A DNA stretch of 64,000 nt from positions 84,802 to 148,801 of the forward strand of contig JBEKEM010000007.1 of the NCBI GenBank assembly GCA_050013835.1. Direction: 5' to 3'. A program made the translations under genes and the position numbers. Of this stretch, positions 27,485 to 36,107 are shown piece by piece. Below the pieces are notes generated by a model, which searched no databases, was not told the origin of the DNA, and saw only the letters and a program-made list of their open reading frames with translations. Source of the DNA: Bog-793 sp050013835 (GTDB taxonomy: Bacteria > Actinomycetota > Acidimicrobiia > Acidimicrobiales > Bog-793). Position 1 is the stretch's first letter; each line of letters starts with the position of its first letter.

Positions 27485-28651
27485 TCAGCGCGTGTCGGGC
27501 GCCGACAACGAGTGCGGCTGGCAGAACTGGTCGTACTCGGCGATCACGATCTCGCCGGCGTTCTCGCCGCACGCCGGGCAGGCAGGGTCACGACGGAACG
27601 AAAAGCTGCGGAACTCCCCGGCGAGCGCATCGTAGGCGAGCAGTCGGCCGACGAGCGGCTCGCCCAGGCCGAGAAGCAACTTGATCGCCTCGACTGCCTG
27701 GATCGAGCCGATGATCCCGGGGAGGACGCCGAGCACGCCGGCCTCGGCGCACGAAGGGGCGAACTCGGCGGGTGGCGGCTCCGGGAACAGGCACCGGTAG
27801 CACGGGCCGACGTACGGCTGGAACACCGTCGCCTGGCCCTCGAAACGGAAGATCGAACCGTGCACGATCGGCGTCTTCGTGAGTAGCGAGGCGTCGTTCA
27901 CGAGGTAGCGCGTCGGGAAGTTGTCGGTCGCGTCGACGACGAGGTCGTAGCCGGAGAGGAGCTCGACGACGTTGTCGGACCCGAGCCGCACGTCGTGCGT
28001 AATCACCTTGACGTCCGGGTTCAGCGCCGTCAGCGTCTTTCTCGCCGAGTCAACCTTGCGCTCGCCGATCCTGTCGCTGTTGTGGAGGATCTGGCGCTGG
28101 AGGTTCGACCAGTCGACCACGTCCATGTCGAGGATCCCGATCGTCCCGACCCCTGCGGCCGCGAGGTAGATCGACGCCGGCGAGCCGAGCCCCCCGGCGC
28201 CGAGGACCAGGACCTTGGAAGCGAGCAGCTTCTGCTGCCCCGCCGGTCCGATCTCGGGCAGGAGCAGGTGGCGCTGGTAGCGGTTGCGCTGCTCGGCGCT
28301 CAGGACCTGCGGCATCAACCAGGGACGGCCCTCGTCCTTCCAGCGGTTGAACCCGCCCGCCATCGAGGCGACGTTCGTATAGCCGAGCTCCGCGAGCGTC
28401 TTCGCGGCGAAGACCGACCGCACGCCTCCGGCGCAGTAGACGACGACGGGCGCGTCCTTGTCCGGGAGGTGCGCCTCGACCTCGAGCTCGAGCGAGCCCC
28501 GTGGCACGTGAACGGCGCTACCGATGGCGCCCTGGGAGTACTCCTCCGCCTCGCGCACGTCGAGGAGCACGGCCCCGCCGGCCTGCTCCTGGACTTGGGC
28601 GGGTTCGACCTCGCGGACATGCCGCTTCGCCTCGGCCAGAAGATCGTTCAT
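27485..28651 (-). CDS. rhodanese-MoeB/ThiF fusion, sulfur-carrier adenylyltransferase
   Basis: This 388-residue protein has an N-terminal rhodanese domain (about 1-105; active-site loop CAGGVRS) followed by an E1-like MoeB/ThiF domain. The latter has RYQRHLLLPEIG, GAGGLGSPAS for ATP, DATDNFPTRY, and two zinc-binding CxxC pairs (CYRC and CPAC). It probably adenylates and thiolates small sulfur carriers such as MoaD, ThiS or CysO. In MoeZ/Uba4 the rhodanese is C-terminal, so the order here is reversed. Some thiosulfate-linked bacterial proteins share this order. A CATACT -10-like site lies about 30 bp upstream of ATG 28651. No moaD or thiS gene is adjacent. Confidence 0.9.
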   Translation of the reverse strand: MNDLLAEAKRHVREVEPAQVQEQAGGAVLLDVREAEEYSQGAIGSAVHVPRGSLELEVEAHLPDKDAPVVVYCAGGVRSVFAAKTLAELGYTNVASMAGGFNRWKDEGRPWLMPQVLSAEQRNRYQRHLLLPEIGPAGQQKLLASKVLVLGAGGLGSPASIYLAAAGVGTIGILDMDVVDWSNLQRQILHNSDRIGERKVDSARKTLTALNPDVKVITHDVRLGSDNVVELLSGYDLVVDATDNFPTRYLVNDASLLTKTPIVHGSIFRFEGQATVFQPYVGPCYRCLFPEPPPAEFAPSCAEAGVLGVLPGIIGSIQAVEAIKLLLGLGEPLVGRLLAYDALAGEFRSFSFRRDPACPACGENAGEIVIAEYDQFCQPHSLSAPDTR

Positions 28652-28729
28652 CGATGACAAGCGCGCACCTCGACTTCCAGTATGTCCGGGGGTCCGCCTC
28701 GCAGGCCAGATCGCCCGGGCACTCCGGCT

Positions 28730-28740
28730 CCCCCCCCCCC
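28730..28740. repeat. 11-base poly-C tract
   Basis: An uninterrupted run of 11 C lies in the 162-bp gap between the divergent MoeB-fusion and nitroreductase genes. It is the longest homopolymer noticed and is outside the assigned start codons and -10 elements. Confidence 0.8.
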
Positions 28741-28800
28741 AAGACACTACCTGCGGGTCCGACATTCCTCAGCGGTCGTAAGGCTGACGCGCCGGCCCGG

Positions 28801-28806
28801 TAGCCT
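28801..28806 (+). promoter_or_regulatory. nitroreductase -10 element (leaderless)
   Basis: TAGCCT ends 7 nt before GTG 28814, with no Shine-Dalgarno sequence. Confidence 0.45.
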
Positions 28807-28813
28807 GCCCGAC

Positions 28814-29365
28814 GTGGAGTTCTTCGACGTCGCCCGGCAACGTCGGATGACTCGGCGCTTCGCTCCCCGACCTGTTGCCCGCGACGTGCTCGACCGTATC
28901 GTCGCGGCCGCGACGAGCGCGCCCACGGCCGGCAAGACAGGCGGCGTCGAGCTCCTCGTTCTCGATTCCGCCGAGCGGCGCGCCCTTTTCTGGGAGCTCG
29001 CCTCGGACCGCGCCTGGCGCGAGAACGGCCGCGAGTCAGTCGGCCTGATGGCAGCCCCGGTGCTCATCGTGCCGGTTGCCGATCCCGACGCCTACATCGC
29101 GCGCTACGGGCGCCCCGACAAGGAGGGAACGGCGCTGCACGGGCTGGCGGCCGCCGACTGGCCGGTCCCCTATTGGATCGTCGACGCCTCGTTCGCGGCC
29201 ATGCTCACGCTGCTCGCGGCCGCCGACGCCGGACTTGGCGCGCTCTTCTTCCAGCTGCACGCGCCCGCCGAGACCGTGCTCGCCGGCCTCGGCCTACCGC
29301 CGACGCGGGTCCTCATCGGCGCCCTCGCGATCGGCCACCCGGCGTTGGACCCACCGACGATCTGA
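28814..29365 (+). CDS. nitroreductase-family FMN oxidoreductase
   Basis: This 183-residue protein has the nitroreductase fold. Seen are the FMN phosphate-binding start QRRMTRRFAPRPV, AAATSAPTAGKTGG, SFAAMLTLLAAADAGLGALFF and GLPPTRVLIGALAIGHP at the C-terminus. Such enzymes reduce quinones, nitro compounds or cofactor intermediates with NAD(P)H. Because the window's CofE lacks the FbiB reductase domain, this enzyme is one candidate for the missing dehydro-F420-0 reduction, but it is about 12 kb away and nothing else links them. GTG 28814 is chosen for the leaderless -10 and the fit to the domain start. Confidence 0.85.
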   Translation: MEFFDVARQRRMTRRFAPRPVARDVLDRIVAAATSAPTAGKTGGVELLVLDSAERRALFWELASDRAWRENGRESVGLMAAPVLIVPVADPDAYIARYGRPDKEGTALHGLAAADWPVPYWIVDASFAAMLTLLAAADAGLGALFFQLHAPAETVLAGLGLPPTRVLIGALAIGHPALDPPTI

Positions 29366-29372
29366 ACCGGCG

Positions 29373-29401
29373 CCGGCTGGCACCGAAACGGTGCCTGCCG
29401 G
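29373..29401. terminator. bidirectional terminator-like hairpin
   Basis: CCGGC-T-GGCACCG, an AAA loop, then CGGTGCC-T-GCCGG form a 12-bp stem with one T-T mismatch. It fills the 48-bp gap between the convergent nitroreductase and DUF4232 genes. No T-run follows, as is common in GC-rich actinobacteria. Confidence 0.65.
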
Positions 29402-29413
29402 TCCCCCACGGGA

Positions 29414-29959
29414 TCAGAAGCTCGGCCTTTTCGACCCGAGCAGCGAGAGGTTGACCGAGCCGTGCTCGCACACCGGCGTCGGGGGCCGGATCGACCCGAC
29501 GACCTTGTCATCCCGGGGCGGCACGGCGACCGAGACCTTGTACGAGGTCGGCTCGCACTGACCTGTCGAGGTCTCACCGAGTCCGGGGACATCGGGCGAG
29601 AAGCGGCCGTCGGCCCACGCCGAGACCCCCGGCTTCAACGTCACGATCACCGCCGTCACCCCCGGATTGGCATCCGTCACATGGGTCGGATTCCTCCGGC
29701 CTGCCCTGCCGAGCAGCTGCAAGCCGGCAAGTCCGCTCACGGAACACGTCATGGCTGAGACATTCCTCACCCGTAAGGCGTAGGAGACGTTGCCCGCCCC
29801 GGCGCTCCCGGGCACGACCGCGAAAGAGACGGCGAGCTGCGTCCCCCTGCAGGACGGCACCGCGGCGCCCGCGGGGGTGGTCGCTGCCACCGCCATCGGA
29901 GCGAGGATTGCCGCGCCACCGATCATCGCCGCCAGGATGAGGCTCCGAGTTGTTCTCAT
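29414..29959 (-). CDS. exported DUF4232-type protein
   Basis: This 181-residue protein has an N-terminal signal peptide (basic start, hydrophobic core, AGAA-type cleavage near residue 34). A compact beta-rich domain follows with four cysteines: SCRGTQL, MTCSVSG, GQCEPTS and PVCEHG. The pattern of CRGTQL near the start and SCSVSGLAGLQL matches DUF4232, common among secreted actinobacterial proteins of unknown function. There is no lipobox. A TACATT -10 (29966-29971) ends 6 nt before ATG 29959. It stands alone, convergent with the nitroreductase. Confidence 0.78.
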   Translation of the reverse strand: MRTTRSLILAAMIGGAAILAPMAVAATTPAGAAVPSCRGTQLAVSFAVVPGSAGAGNVSYALRVRNVSAMTCSVSGLAGLQLLGRAGRRNPTHVTDANPGVTAVIVTLKPGVSAWADGRFSPDVPGLGETSTGQCEPTSYKVSVAVPPRDDKVVGSIRPPTPVCEHGSVNLSLLGSKRPSF

Positions 29960-29965
29960 CGCGCC

Positions 29966-29971
29966 AATGTA
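29966..29971 (-). promoter_or_regulatory. DUF4232 gene -10 element (leaderless)
   Basis: TACATT on the minus strand ends 6 nt before ATG 29959, with no Shine-Dalgarno sequence. Confidence 0.45.
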
Positions 29972-30172
29972 ACGACGCCGCTTCGCGAGAAGGTGTCGCC
30001 CGACGGGCGCGTGGCGAGTTCGCGCCGCCGGAATTGGGTCGGCCGCGGCACGGCCAGGCCGCCTGCGCTTGTCGGCACCAACTCCCGGTGACAGGGTTGA
30101 CGCCGTGCCCCGCCCGATCGTCTTTTCAGCGGCCCTTTCCCAACGGGCTCGGGCGAGCGGAGCTGACCCTTC

Positions 30173-31477
30173 ATGATGGGGCCAGGTCGCTCCGCCCCGC
30201 TCACCGCCGGTTACGCCAGCGAGCCCTACTGGTGGGACGGGGTCGAGTTCCCCGACACCGCTCCAGACCGGCCGCCGACGGAAGCGGACATCGTCGTCGT
30301 CGGCGCGGGCTACACCGGTCTCGCCGTCGCGGCCGAGGCGGCCGGGCTGGGTCGTTCCGTCGTCGTCATAGACCGCGACGATCCCGTTCGGGGCGCGAGC
30401 AGCCGCAGCGGCGGGATGGTGCTTCCCGGGTTGAAGCACGACCTGGCGACGACGCTCGCGATGGAGAACGGGAGGGCGCTCTGGGACGGGACGGTCGCGG
30501 CGGTCGAGGACCTCGCGGCGCTCATCAAACAGCACCATGTCGAGTGCGATTGGCGGAGATCCGGACACGTCGAACTGGTGCACCACCCTCGGATGGCACG
30601 CCGCTACCAGGAGGTGGCCCGGTCGTTCGAATCCATCGGTGAGGGTGCCCGGTTCCTCGGGAGGGACGAGCTCGGCGCCGAGGTCGGGTCGGAACGGTTC
30701 CACGGCGCGCTCGTCGTCGACCGGAGCGCCTCGCTCCACCCGGCGAAGTGGGCCGTCGCGCTGCAGTCAATGGCGACTGCGGCGGGTGCTTCGGTCGTCG
30801 GGCGTTGCGCCGCTCGCCGCATCGAAAAGGCGGCTGTCGGCTACCGCGTCGACACGGAGCGCGGACCGATCCGGGCGCGCGACGTCGTCATCGCGACGAA
30901 CGCCACGACCGACACGACGCTCTCGCCCTGGCTCGGCCGCCGGATCCTGAAGATTGGCAGTTACATCATCGCGACCGAACCGCTCGACCCGGATGTCGCC
31001 ACCTCACTCATCCCCCGGGGGAGGATGCTCTTCGACTCTCGCAACTTCCTCAGCTACTGGCGGCTCTCGCCCGACGGCCGCCGAATGCTTTTCGGTGGCC
31101 GGACGTCGTTCGCCCCGACCACCGTCGAGCGGGCCCGAGACCGGCTCTACGAAGTGATGACCGCGGTGCACCCGCAGCTGGCGGGTGTCGCCGTCGACCG
31201 CGCATGGGGCGGCGACGTCGCCCTCACCTACGACCGGATGCCGCACATCGGCCGCCACCCGGTGACCGGCGTCGTCTACGCCATGGGCTATTGCGGCAGC
31301 GGGGTCGCGCTGTCAACGCGCTTCGGTCGCGTCGTCGCCCGCCATCTGGCCGGCGGCAGGGACCTCGGGCCCTTCGCCAGGTTGCGATGGCCCGCCGTTC
31401 CCCCGCCGGCCCGGGTGCCAGGCCTGCTCCCGTTCGCGGGTCTGTGGTACCTCACGCGCGACGCGTTCGGGATCTGA
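30173..31477 (+). CDS. FAD-dependent amine oxidoreductase (PuuB/DAO family)
   Basis: This 434-residue flavoprotein of the D-amino-acid oxidase superfamily resembles gamma-glutamylputrescine oxidases. It has YWWDGVEFPD near the start, the dinucleotide fold DIVVVGAGYTGLAVA, RGASSRSGGMVLPG for flavin contact, SLHPAKWAVAL, and the C-terminal GYCGSGVALSTRFGRVVA. It probably oxidises a primary or secondary amine to an aldehyde or imine with release of H2O2. Within 10 kb lie a GSAM-like aminotransferase and an APC permease, which would suit amine uptake and catabolism. ATG 30173 or 30176 may start it; GGAG lies about 10 nt upstream. Confidence 0.84.
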   Translation: MMGPGRSAPLTAGYASEPYWWDGVEFPDTAPDRPPTEADIVVVGAGYTGLAVAAEAAGLGRSVVVIDRDDPVRGASSRSGGMVLPGLKHDLATTLAMENGRALWDGTVAAVEDLAALIKQHHVECDWRRSGHVELVHHPRMARRYQEVARSFESIGEGARFLGRDELGAEVGSERFHGALVVDRSASLHPAKWAVALQSMATAAGASVVGRCAARRIEKAAVGYRVDTERGPIRARDVVIATNATTDTTLSPWLGRRILKIGSYIIATEPLDPDVATSLIPRGRMLFDSRNFLSYWRLSPDGRRMLFGGRTSFAPTTVERARDRLYEVMTAVHPQLAGVAVDRAWGGDVALTYDRMPHIGRHPVTGVVYAMGYCGSGVALSTRFGRVVARHLAGGRDLGPFARLRWPAVPPPARVPGLLPFAGLWYLTRDAFGI

Positions 31478-31712
31478 CAACGTCCGGCGCCAGCCGTGCG
31501 GGACGGTGCCGGCGCGCCGCGGCGCCACGGAAGATCGACGAAGGACGCGGCACGATGGCTCCCGCGCGCTGCACAAGCGGTGTCCTTGCGGCACTCACGG
31601 CCAACTCCTTCGACCGCAGGGTTCTCCGCTTCGCCGGCTGGAGCGCAACAACGAACGGCCCGGGCACCGCATGCGCCACCGCCGAGCGCCTCAGCACCTG
31701 GCTCGAACGTGT

Positions 31713-31718
31713 GATACT
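31713..31718 (+). promoter_or_regulatory. -10 element of the exported propeller-like gene (leaderless)
   Basis: GATACT ends 6 nt before GTG 31725, with no Shine-Dalgarno sequence. Confidence 0.45.
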
Positions 31719-31724
31719 TGCCTC

Positions 31725-32948
31725 GTGAGGAGCTGGCGCTTCGGCCCGGCCGCGATCAGCGTTGCGGTCTGCCTGACGATGTGCGCTTGGCTCCCCTCCA
31801 CGTCGGCTGGAGAATCGGCCATCTCCCCGTCGACAAGGACGGCACCGTTGGCGACGATGGGCGTCGTGGCCCCAGCCGCGGCCATTCCCTGGCGGAAAGT
31901 CGGGCCCGGGTGGTTCGTCGCCATCTGGGTGCCTCACGCCGCCTTCCAGGGCGCCCCACCACCGAAGAACTGGGACAAGCAGCCCTCGACGCTTTACCTC
32001 GTGGACCCGCTCGGCGGCCGCTACCCGATCGCCACGATGCCTGCCCCTTCGTACTACGGTCTCCTCGACTGGTCCGGCGACGGACGACGCGTCCTCATTT
32101 CGACGCCGAGCACGCCAGCCCAGCAGTCGCAGATCGAGAACGTCGACCTCGCGACGGGCAAGGTCCTCGAGCACTTCACGGGCCCAGAGTCCGCCGACGC
32201 CTCGTACCAGTACACGCGGCCGAACGGACTGGCGATCCTGCGGTTCACCCCGGCGATCGGTAAGAAGGGCGTGGCGTCGATCGACCGCCTCAGCCTGTCG
32301 GGCGCCGTGCTTTTCCGGTACCCGACAAACTTCCCCGGCACTGGACCCCTGACCGGATTCGACTTGCCGGCCCTGCTGCCCAGCCTCGACGGAACCCAAC
32401 TCATCGTGGAAGCGAAGAACGGGATGTCGCTGATCGACAACGACGGCCGCTTCGTGAGGAACGTCGGTCCCGCCGGCGAAACGTGTGCTCCGGTGCGGTG
32501 GTGGGATGCCACGGACTTCGTTGCCTCCTGCGAAGATTTCGCTCACGGCGCGGCGCCGGGGCCCGCGTTGTGGCTCGTACCGACGATCGGGAAGGCTGCG
32601 ACCCGGCTGACATCCCCGGTTCCACCGGACCTCGGTGACGTCGACGGATGGAAGATTGGCGCCTCCGTGTATCTCCAGGCAGAGGGCGCCTGCGGGTCGC
32701 AGTTCCTGGCACGCCGCCTCGCGGACGGCAGGACCGCGAGGGTCAACGTCCCCAAGACCGGAAACGACGTCGAGATCGTCGGGGCGGACAATGCCCGGCT
32801 GGCACTCCTGGGCATCCTGGGATGCGGTGCCGGCCGATCCCTTTTCTGGTTCAACCCCGCCAGTGCAGGAGAAGTCCCGCTGCTAGGTCCCCCGCTGAAC
32901 GCCGGCAGCGTCCTGATCGCGCTCCCCTTCCCCGGGCTCGAACCCTGA
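31725..32948 (+). CDS. exported protein with beta-propeller-like repeats
   Basis: I do not recognise a named family. The 407-residue product has a signal-like hydrophobic start (about residues 8-25, ending near STSAGES). About six repeated segments follow with WD40/TolB-like cadence, such as STLYLVDPLGGRYPIATMP, LLDWSGDGRRVLISTPS and LPSLDGTQLIVEAKNGMSL, suggesting a secreted or periplasmic propeller. Cysteines at CAPVRWW, ASCEDF, EGACGSQF and LGCGAG could form disulfides. The leaderless -10 at 31713-31718 fixes GTG 31725. It stands between the amine oxidoreductase and an MFS exporter on the same strand. Confidence 0.72.
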   Translation: MRSWRFGPAAISVAVCLTMCAWLPSTSAGESAISPSTRTAPLATMGVVAPAAAIPWRKVGPGWFVAIWVPHAAFQGAPPPKNWDKQPSTLYLVDPLGGRYPIATMPAPSYYGLLDWSGDGRRVLISTPSTPAQQSQIENVDLATGKVLEHFTGPESADASYQYTRPNGLAILRFTPAIGKKGVASIDRLSLSGAVLFRYPTNFPGTGPLTGFDLPALLPSLDGTQLIVEAKNGMSLIDNDGRFVRNVGPAGETCAPVRWWDATDFVASCEDFAHGAAPGPALWLVPTIGKAATRLTSPVPPDLGDVDGWKIGASVYLQAEGACGSQFLARRLADGRTARVNVPKTGNDVEIVGADNARLALLGILGCGAGRSLFWFNPASAGEVPLLGPPLNAGSVLIALPFPGLEP

Positions 32949-33377
32949 CCGAACGGGAGCGCCCGATCCCAGCCCGCCGGGCGACCGGTTGGCACCGTCC
33001 CGGCTCGCCGAATGAGAGCCGGCACGGTCAGCCGAGCTCTCGATGATCAGCGGCTACCCCGACGCGCGGTGAGACACGCGCGAAGGACCCACGAATGGCA
33101 TCGTCCAAGTTGGGATGACCTGCCGCACCGAGGCGATCCGTCGCGCTCTCCGGGGCGATCGAGTTCGAATCGCTCAGCTTCCACTCCGGGCGATGGGAGG
33201 CGTTCCGGCGCCCGACCAACAGGTCGTGGCGTCGCCACCGCCCGCGGCGCTCCGGTGTGCGTTTACGATCTCGGTGGCCACCCGATAGGCGGAAATGGCA
33301 GCTGCGCCGTCGACGACCACGGTCAACCCGGGAAGTGTCGCGCGCGCAGCACCCGCCACGATCCCCTCGCACCTCTC
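32949..33377. other. gap without a recognised gene
   Basis: No conserved protein is visible in either direction. A GTTCGAATC word at about 33160 recalls a tRNA T-loop, but the flanking stem does not pair. A 61-codon open frame on the minus strand (33174-33359) has reasonable codon use but no recognisable motif. Confidence 0.4.
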
Positions 33378-33383
33378 TAGAGT
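33378..33383 (+). promoter_or_regulatory. MFS gene -10 element (leaderless)
   Basis: TAGAGT ends 8 nt before GTG 33392, with no Shine-Dalgarno sequence. Confidence 0.45.
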
Positions 33384-33391
33384 TGGTCGCG

Positions 33392-35068
33392 GTGCCGGCG
33401 CTCCTCGAACCCATGAGAAGCCGCTCTTTCCGCTGGCTTGAGAGCACCGCGGTGTTCGCCAACGTCGGCGTCTGGATGATCGCCCTCTTCGGCGGCTACA
33501 TCATGGAACGCCTGACGACCTCACCGGTGCTCGTCGCCCTCGCGACGGACACGAGCCCGTTCGCCGGGATCATCGCCGTGGTCTTCGCCGGTGCCGTCGC
33601 CGACTCTCGAGACCGCCGCGTCGTGCTGCTCTTCTCGAAGGTCCTGCTCGCCAGCTCGGTCGTCTTCCTCGTCATCGTGTCCGCGGCGCACGCCCTCACC
33701 CCGACGACATTGCTCGTCGGGTTGGCCTTCACGGGCATCGCCAACGGCTCGTCCTCGCCGTCGTGGTGGACGACAGTTGGGAACCTCGTGCGACCAGAGC
33801 TCGTCCCGGTCGCCATGAGCATCGACACCTTCCAGTGGAACATCGGCCAGGTCGTCGGACCGGTCCTTGGCGGTGCGATCATCCGCGACGCCGGCAACAC
33901 CGCCCTGTTCGCGGTGTGCGGCGCCGTCATGCTCCCCCTCATTTGCTTCCTCTACCTCTGGCGCGGCCGGGTGAATCTCCGTCTCTCCACTCCGGGGGGG
34001 ACGGCCGTCGAGAGCTTCCTCGGCTCCGTGTCTTCCGGGTGGCGGTTCTTCCTCAACACGCCGGGGCTGCGGGCGGTCGCCGCTCGCACCGCCGCCTACG
34101 TGGCACCGGCCTCCGCGCTCGGGGCCCTGCTGCCGCTCTTCGCCGCCCGCTACCTGCACACCTCCGGCTTCGAATACGGGCTGTTCCTGGCTCTGAGCGG
34201 CGTGGGGGCGGTGACCGGGGCCGGCCTCCTCCCCCGCCTCCAGGGTCGGATCCCACTCGACGCCTTGGTGGCGGGAGCCGCCCTCGCCAACGCGATCGCC
34301 CTCGTCGTCCTGGTCGCCTGGCCGACGCGTTGGGTGGCGGCTCCAGTGCTCGTCATCACGGGGGCGAGCTGGGCCCTGTCGGCAACCACCTTCATCATCG
34401 CCGCCCGCCAGGCCGTCCCGCAGTGGGTCCAGGTCCGTGCACTGTCGATCTACTACATCGTCCTCAACGGGCCCTTCGTGCTGGGAGGGATCGCCTTCGG
34501 CATCATCGACACGTTCCTCCCGCTGCGCACCACGCTCTTGATCGCGGCCCTCGCCCTCGTGCCGGGGATCCTCCTCATCCCGCGCTTCAGGCTGCCCGTC
34601 GTGAACCGGGAGGCCCTCGAGCTCGTCAGCAGCCCGTCCCTCAGCGTCGGTGAGCACATCCACCCGGACGACGGCCCCGTCCTCCTCACCGTCGAGTACC
34701 GCATCGCAGAGGAGGACGTGGACGACTTCCTGGCCGCCATGGCCGAACTACGCATCGTCCGGCGGCGCCTCGGGGGAACGCGTTGGGGCGTCTTCGAGGA
34801 CGTCACCGAACACGGGAGGTTCCTCGAGACATTCCTTCTCGCCTCGTGGCAGGGCTACCTCCTCCAGCGGGACCACTACACGATGGGCGACAGGGCCGTC
34901 GAGGCGCGGGCCTCCGCCTTCCACCAGGGTCCCGGCCAGCCCACCTTCACCCGGCTCGTGCACCCCGACAGCGTCGAGGCGGCCCGGACCCGGTCCGCCT
35001 GGCGGCGGGAAATGCTCCGCCTCGTCGGTGACCGTCCCGACGGCACGATTCGATCGCCCGATGCGTGA
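33392..35068 (+). CDS. MFS exporter (EntS-like) with C-terminal ABM-like domain
   Basis: This 558-residue protein has about twelve hydrophobic segments in its first 415 residues. It includes the MFS loop GAVADSRDRRVVLLFSK and a WTTVGNLVRPELVPVAMS segment typical of the MFS_3/DUF894 group that includes the enterobactin exporter EntS. The last 130 residues are soluble and read like a dimeric alpha/beta-barrel (ABM-type) domain: LLTVEYRIAEEDVDDFLAAMAEL, RRRLGGTRWGVFEDV, and ETFLLASWQGYLLQRDHYT. This fusion recurs in actinobacterial and proteobacterial MFS proteins. The cargo is unknown. GTG 33392 is chosen for the -10 at 33378-33383. Confidence 0.85.
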   Translation: MPALLEPMRSRSFRWLESTAVFANVGVWMIALFGGYIMERLTTSPVLVALATDTSPFAGIIAVVFAGAVADSRDRRVVLLFSKVLLASSVVFLVIVSAAHALTPTTLLVGLAFTGIANGSSSPSWWTTVGNLVRPELVPVAMSIDTFQWNIGQVVGPVLGGAIIRDAGNTALFAVCGAVMLPLICFLYLWRGRVNLRLSTPGGTAVESFLGSVSSGWRFFLNTPGLRAVAARTAAYVAPASALGALLPLFAARYLHTSGFEYGLFLALSGVGAVTGAGLLPRLQGRIPLDALVAGAALANAIALVVLVAWPTRWVAAPVLVITGASWALSATTFIIAARQAVPQWVQVRALSIYYIVLNGPFVLGGIAFGIIDTFLPLRTTLLIAALALVPGILLIPRFRLPVVNREALELVSSPSLSVGEHIHPDDGPVLLTVEYRIAEEDVDDFLAAMAELRIVRRRLGGTRWGVFEDVTEHGRFLETFLLASWQGYLLQRDHYTMGDRAVEARASAFHQGPGQPTFTRLVHPDSVEAARTRSAWRREMLRLVGDRPDGTIRSPDA

Positions 35069-35081
35069 GCCGTGACCGGAA

Positions 35082-35116
35082 CGGCACGCCGACGGGCTCG
35101 ACGCGTGGGCGTGCCG
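35082..35116. terminator. terminator-like hairpin
   Basis: CGGCACGCC (35082-35090) and GGCGTGCCG (35108-35116) form a 9-bp stem around a 17-nt loop. They lie in the 70-bp gap between the convergent MFS and dioxygenase genes. Confidence 0.5.
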
Positions 35117-35138
35117 GCGGACCGGCGCCGAGGTGCGG

Positions 35139-36035
35139 TCAGATGTTCGTTTCCTCGGCCGGGATGTCCGGCAGGCATGGGGAGCCGCCGCCGCCGCCAG
35201 CCGCCAGCTCCCCGCTACCGAACGTGTAGGCGGTCATCGAGAGCGAGCCCATCGCAAAGCCGTCGATGAGGACGCGCGCCGTCTCGCCAGCCGCCGCAAC
35301 GAGGCCCGCGAGGTACAGAAGGGGGATGAAGTGATCGGGGGTGGGGGCCGCCAGGCTGAAGTCCTCGTGGCCCTGGAGCCGGACGAGCTCCCCGGGGTCC
35401 CTCGTCATGACGTCTGCCACGGCGTCGTCGAAATCCCTCGCCCACGCGAACCCGGAGTCGGGCTGGCTCCGGTCGATCCGCCTCAGGTTGTGCACGACGT
35501 TGCCACTCCCGACGATCAGCACGCCGCGCTCGCGCAGCGGCGCCAGCCGGGTCCCGAGTTCATAGTGGTCGTCGAGGGACTTGGTCGCGTTGATGGACAG
35601 CTGCACGACCGGGACGTCCGCTGCGGGGAAGGCGTGGACGAGGACGGACCAGGTGCCGTGGTCGAGCCCCCAGCTGTCCGTGTCGAGACCGATCTCCGCG
35701 GGCTGCACGAGGTCGGCAATCTCCTCAGCGAGCAGCGGGTCGCCCCGGGCCGGGTACTGCACGTCGAACAGCTCGCGCGGGAATCCGTAGAAGTCGTGGA
35801 TCGTCCTCGGATACGCCATCGCCGTGACGGCCGAGGCGTTGGTGTACCAGTGCGCCGAGACGACGAGGATCGCGCGGGGACGGGGAACGGCCGCGCCGAA
35901 CGCCCGCCACGCCTCCGTGTAGCGGTTGTGGTCGAGGGCGTTCATCGGCGTGCCGTGACCGAGGAAGGCGGCCGGCATCGGGTCCGCCGACGCCATCGCA
36001 CGTGCCCCGAACGGAGACATTGCCGTGACGGTCAT
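35139..36035 (-). CDS. DODA-type extradiol dioxygenase (YgiD-like)
   Basis: This 298-residue metal-dependent aromatic ring-opening dioxygenase resembles 4,5-DOPA extradiol dioxygenases. Candidate metal-binding and catalytic histidines are in AAFLGHGTPMNAL (about H27), VVSAHWYTN, GSGNVVHNLRR and TPDHFIPLLYL. WGLDHGTWSVLVHAFP is also characteristic. YgiD of E. coli opens L-DOPA; the natural substrate of bacterial members is usually unknown. The C-terminus is Gly-rich. ATG 36035 is the only sensible start. It lies just downstream of the minus-strand aminotransferase (73-bp gap) and may share its transcript. Confidence 0.85.
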   Translation of the reverse strand: MTVTAMSPFGARAMASADPMPAAFLGHGTPMNALDHNRYTEAWRAFGAAVPRPRAILVVSAHWYTNASAVTAMAYPRTIHDFYGFPRELFDVQYPARGDPLLAEEIADLVQPAEIGLDTDSWGLDHGTWSVLVHAFPAADVPVVQLSINATKSLDDHYELGTRLAPLRERGVLIVGSGNVVHNLRRIDRSQPDSGFAWARDFDDAVADVMTRDPGELVRLQGHEDFSLAAPTPDHFIPLLYLAGLVAAAGETARVLIDGFAMGSLSMTAYTFGSGELAAGGGGGSPCLPDIPAEETNI

Positions 36036-36107
36036 GGACCCCCTCGTCGCGCTCCCGATCAGACCCTCGTTCGGCCGCGTTCGTCGCCGGGCACTGACAC
36101 CACCCGC

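Noticed and set aside
31555..31728. 57-codon open frame whose TGA overlaps the next GTG
   Set aside because: It has no recognisable motif and lower third-position GC than its neighbours, and the leaderless -10 of the next gene lies inside it.
33140..33180. tRNA-like T-loop GTTCGAATC
   Set aside because: The flanking stem bases do not pair and no acceptor, D or anticodon arms fit.
33174..33359. 61-codon minus-strand frame before the MFS gene
   Set aside because: Start GTG lacks a ribosome-binding site, the frame has no homology I can recognise, and length is near chance.
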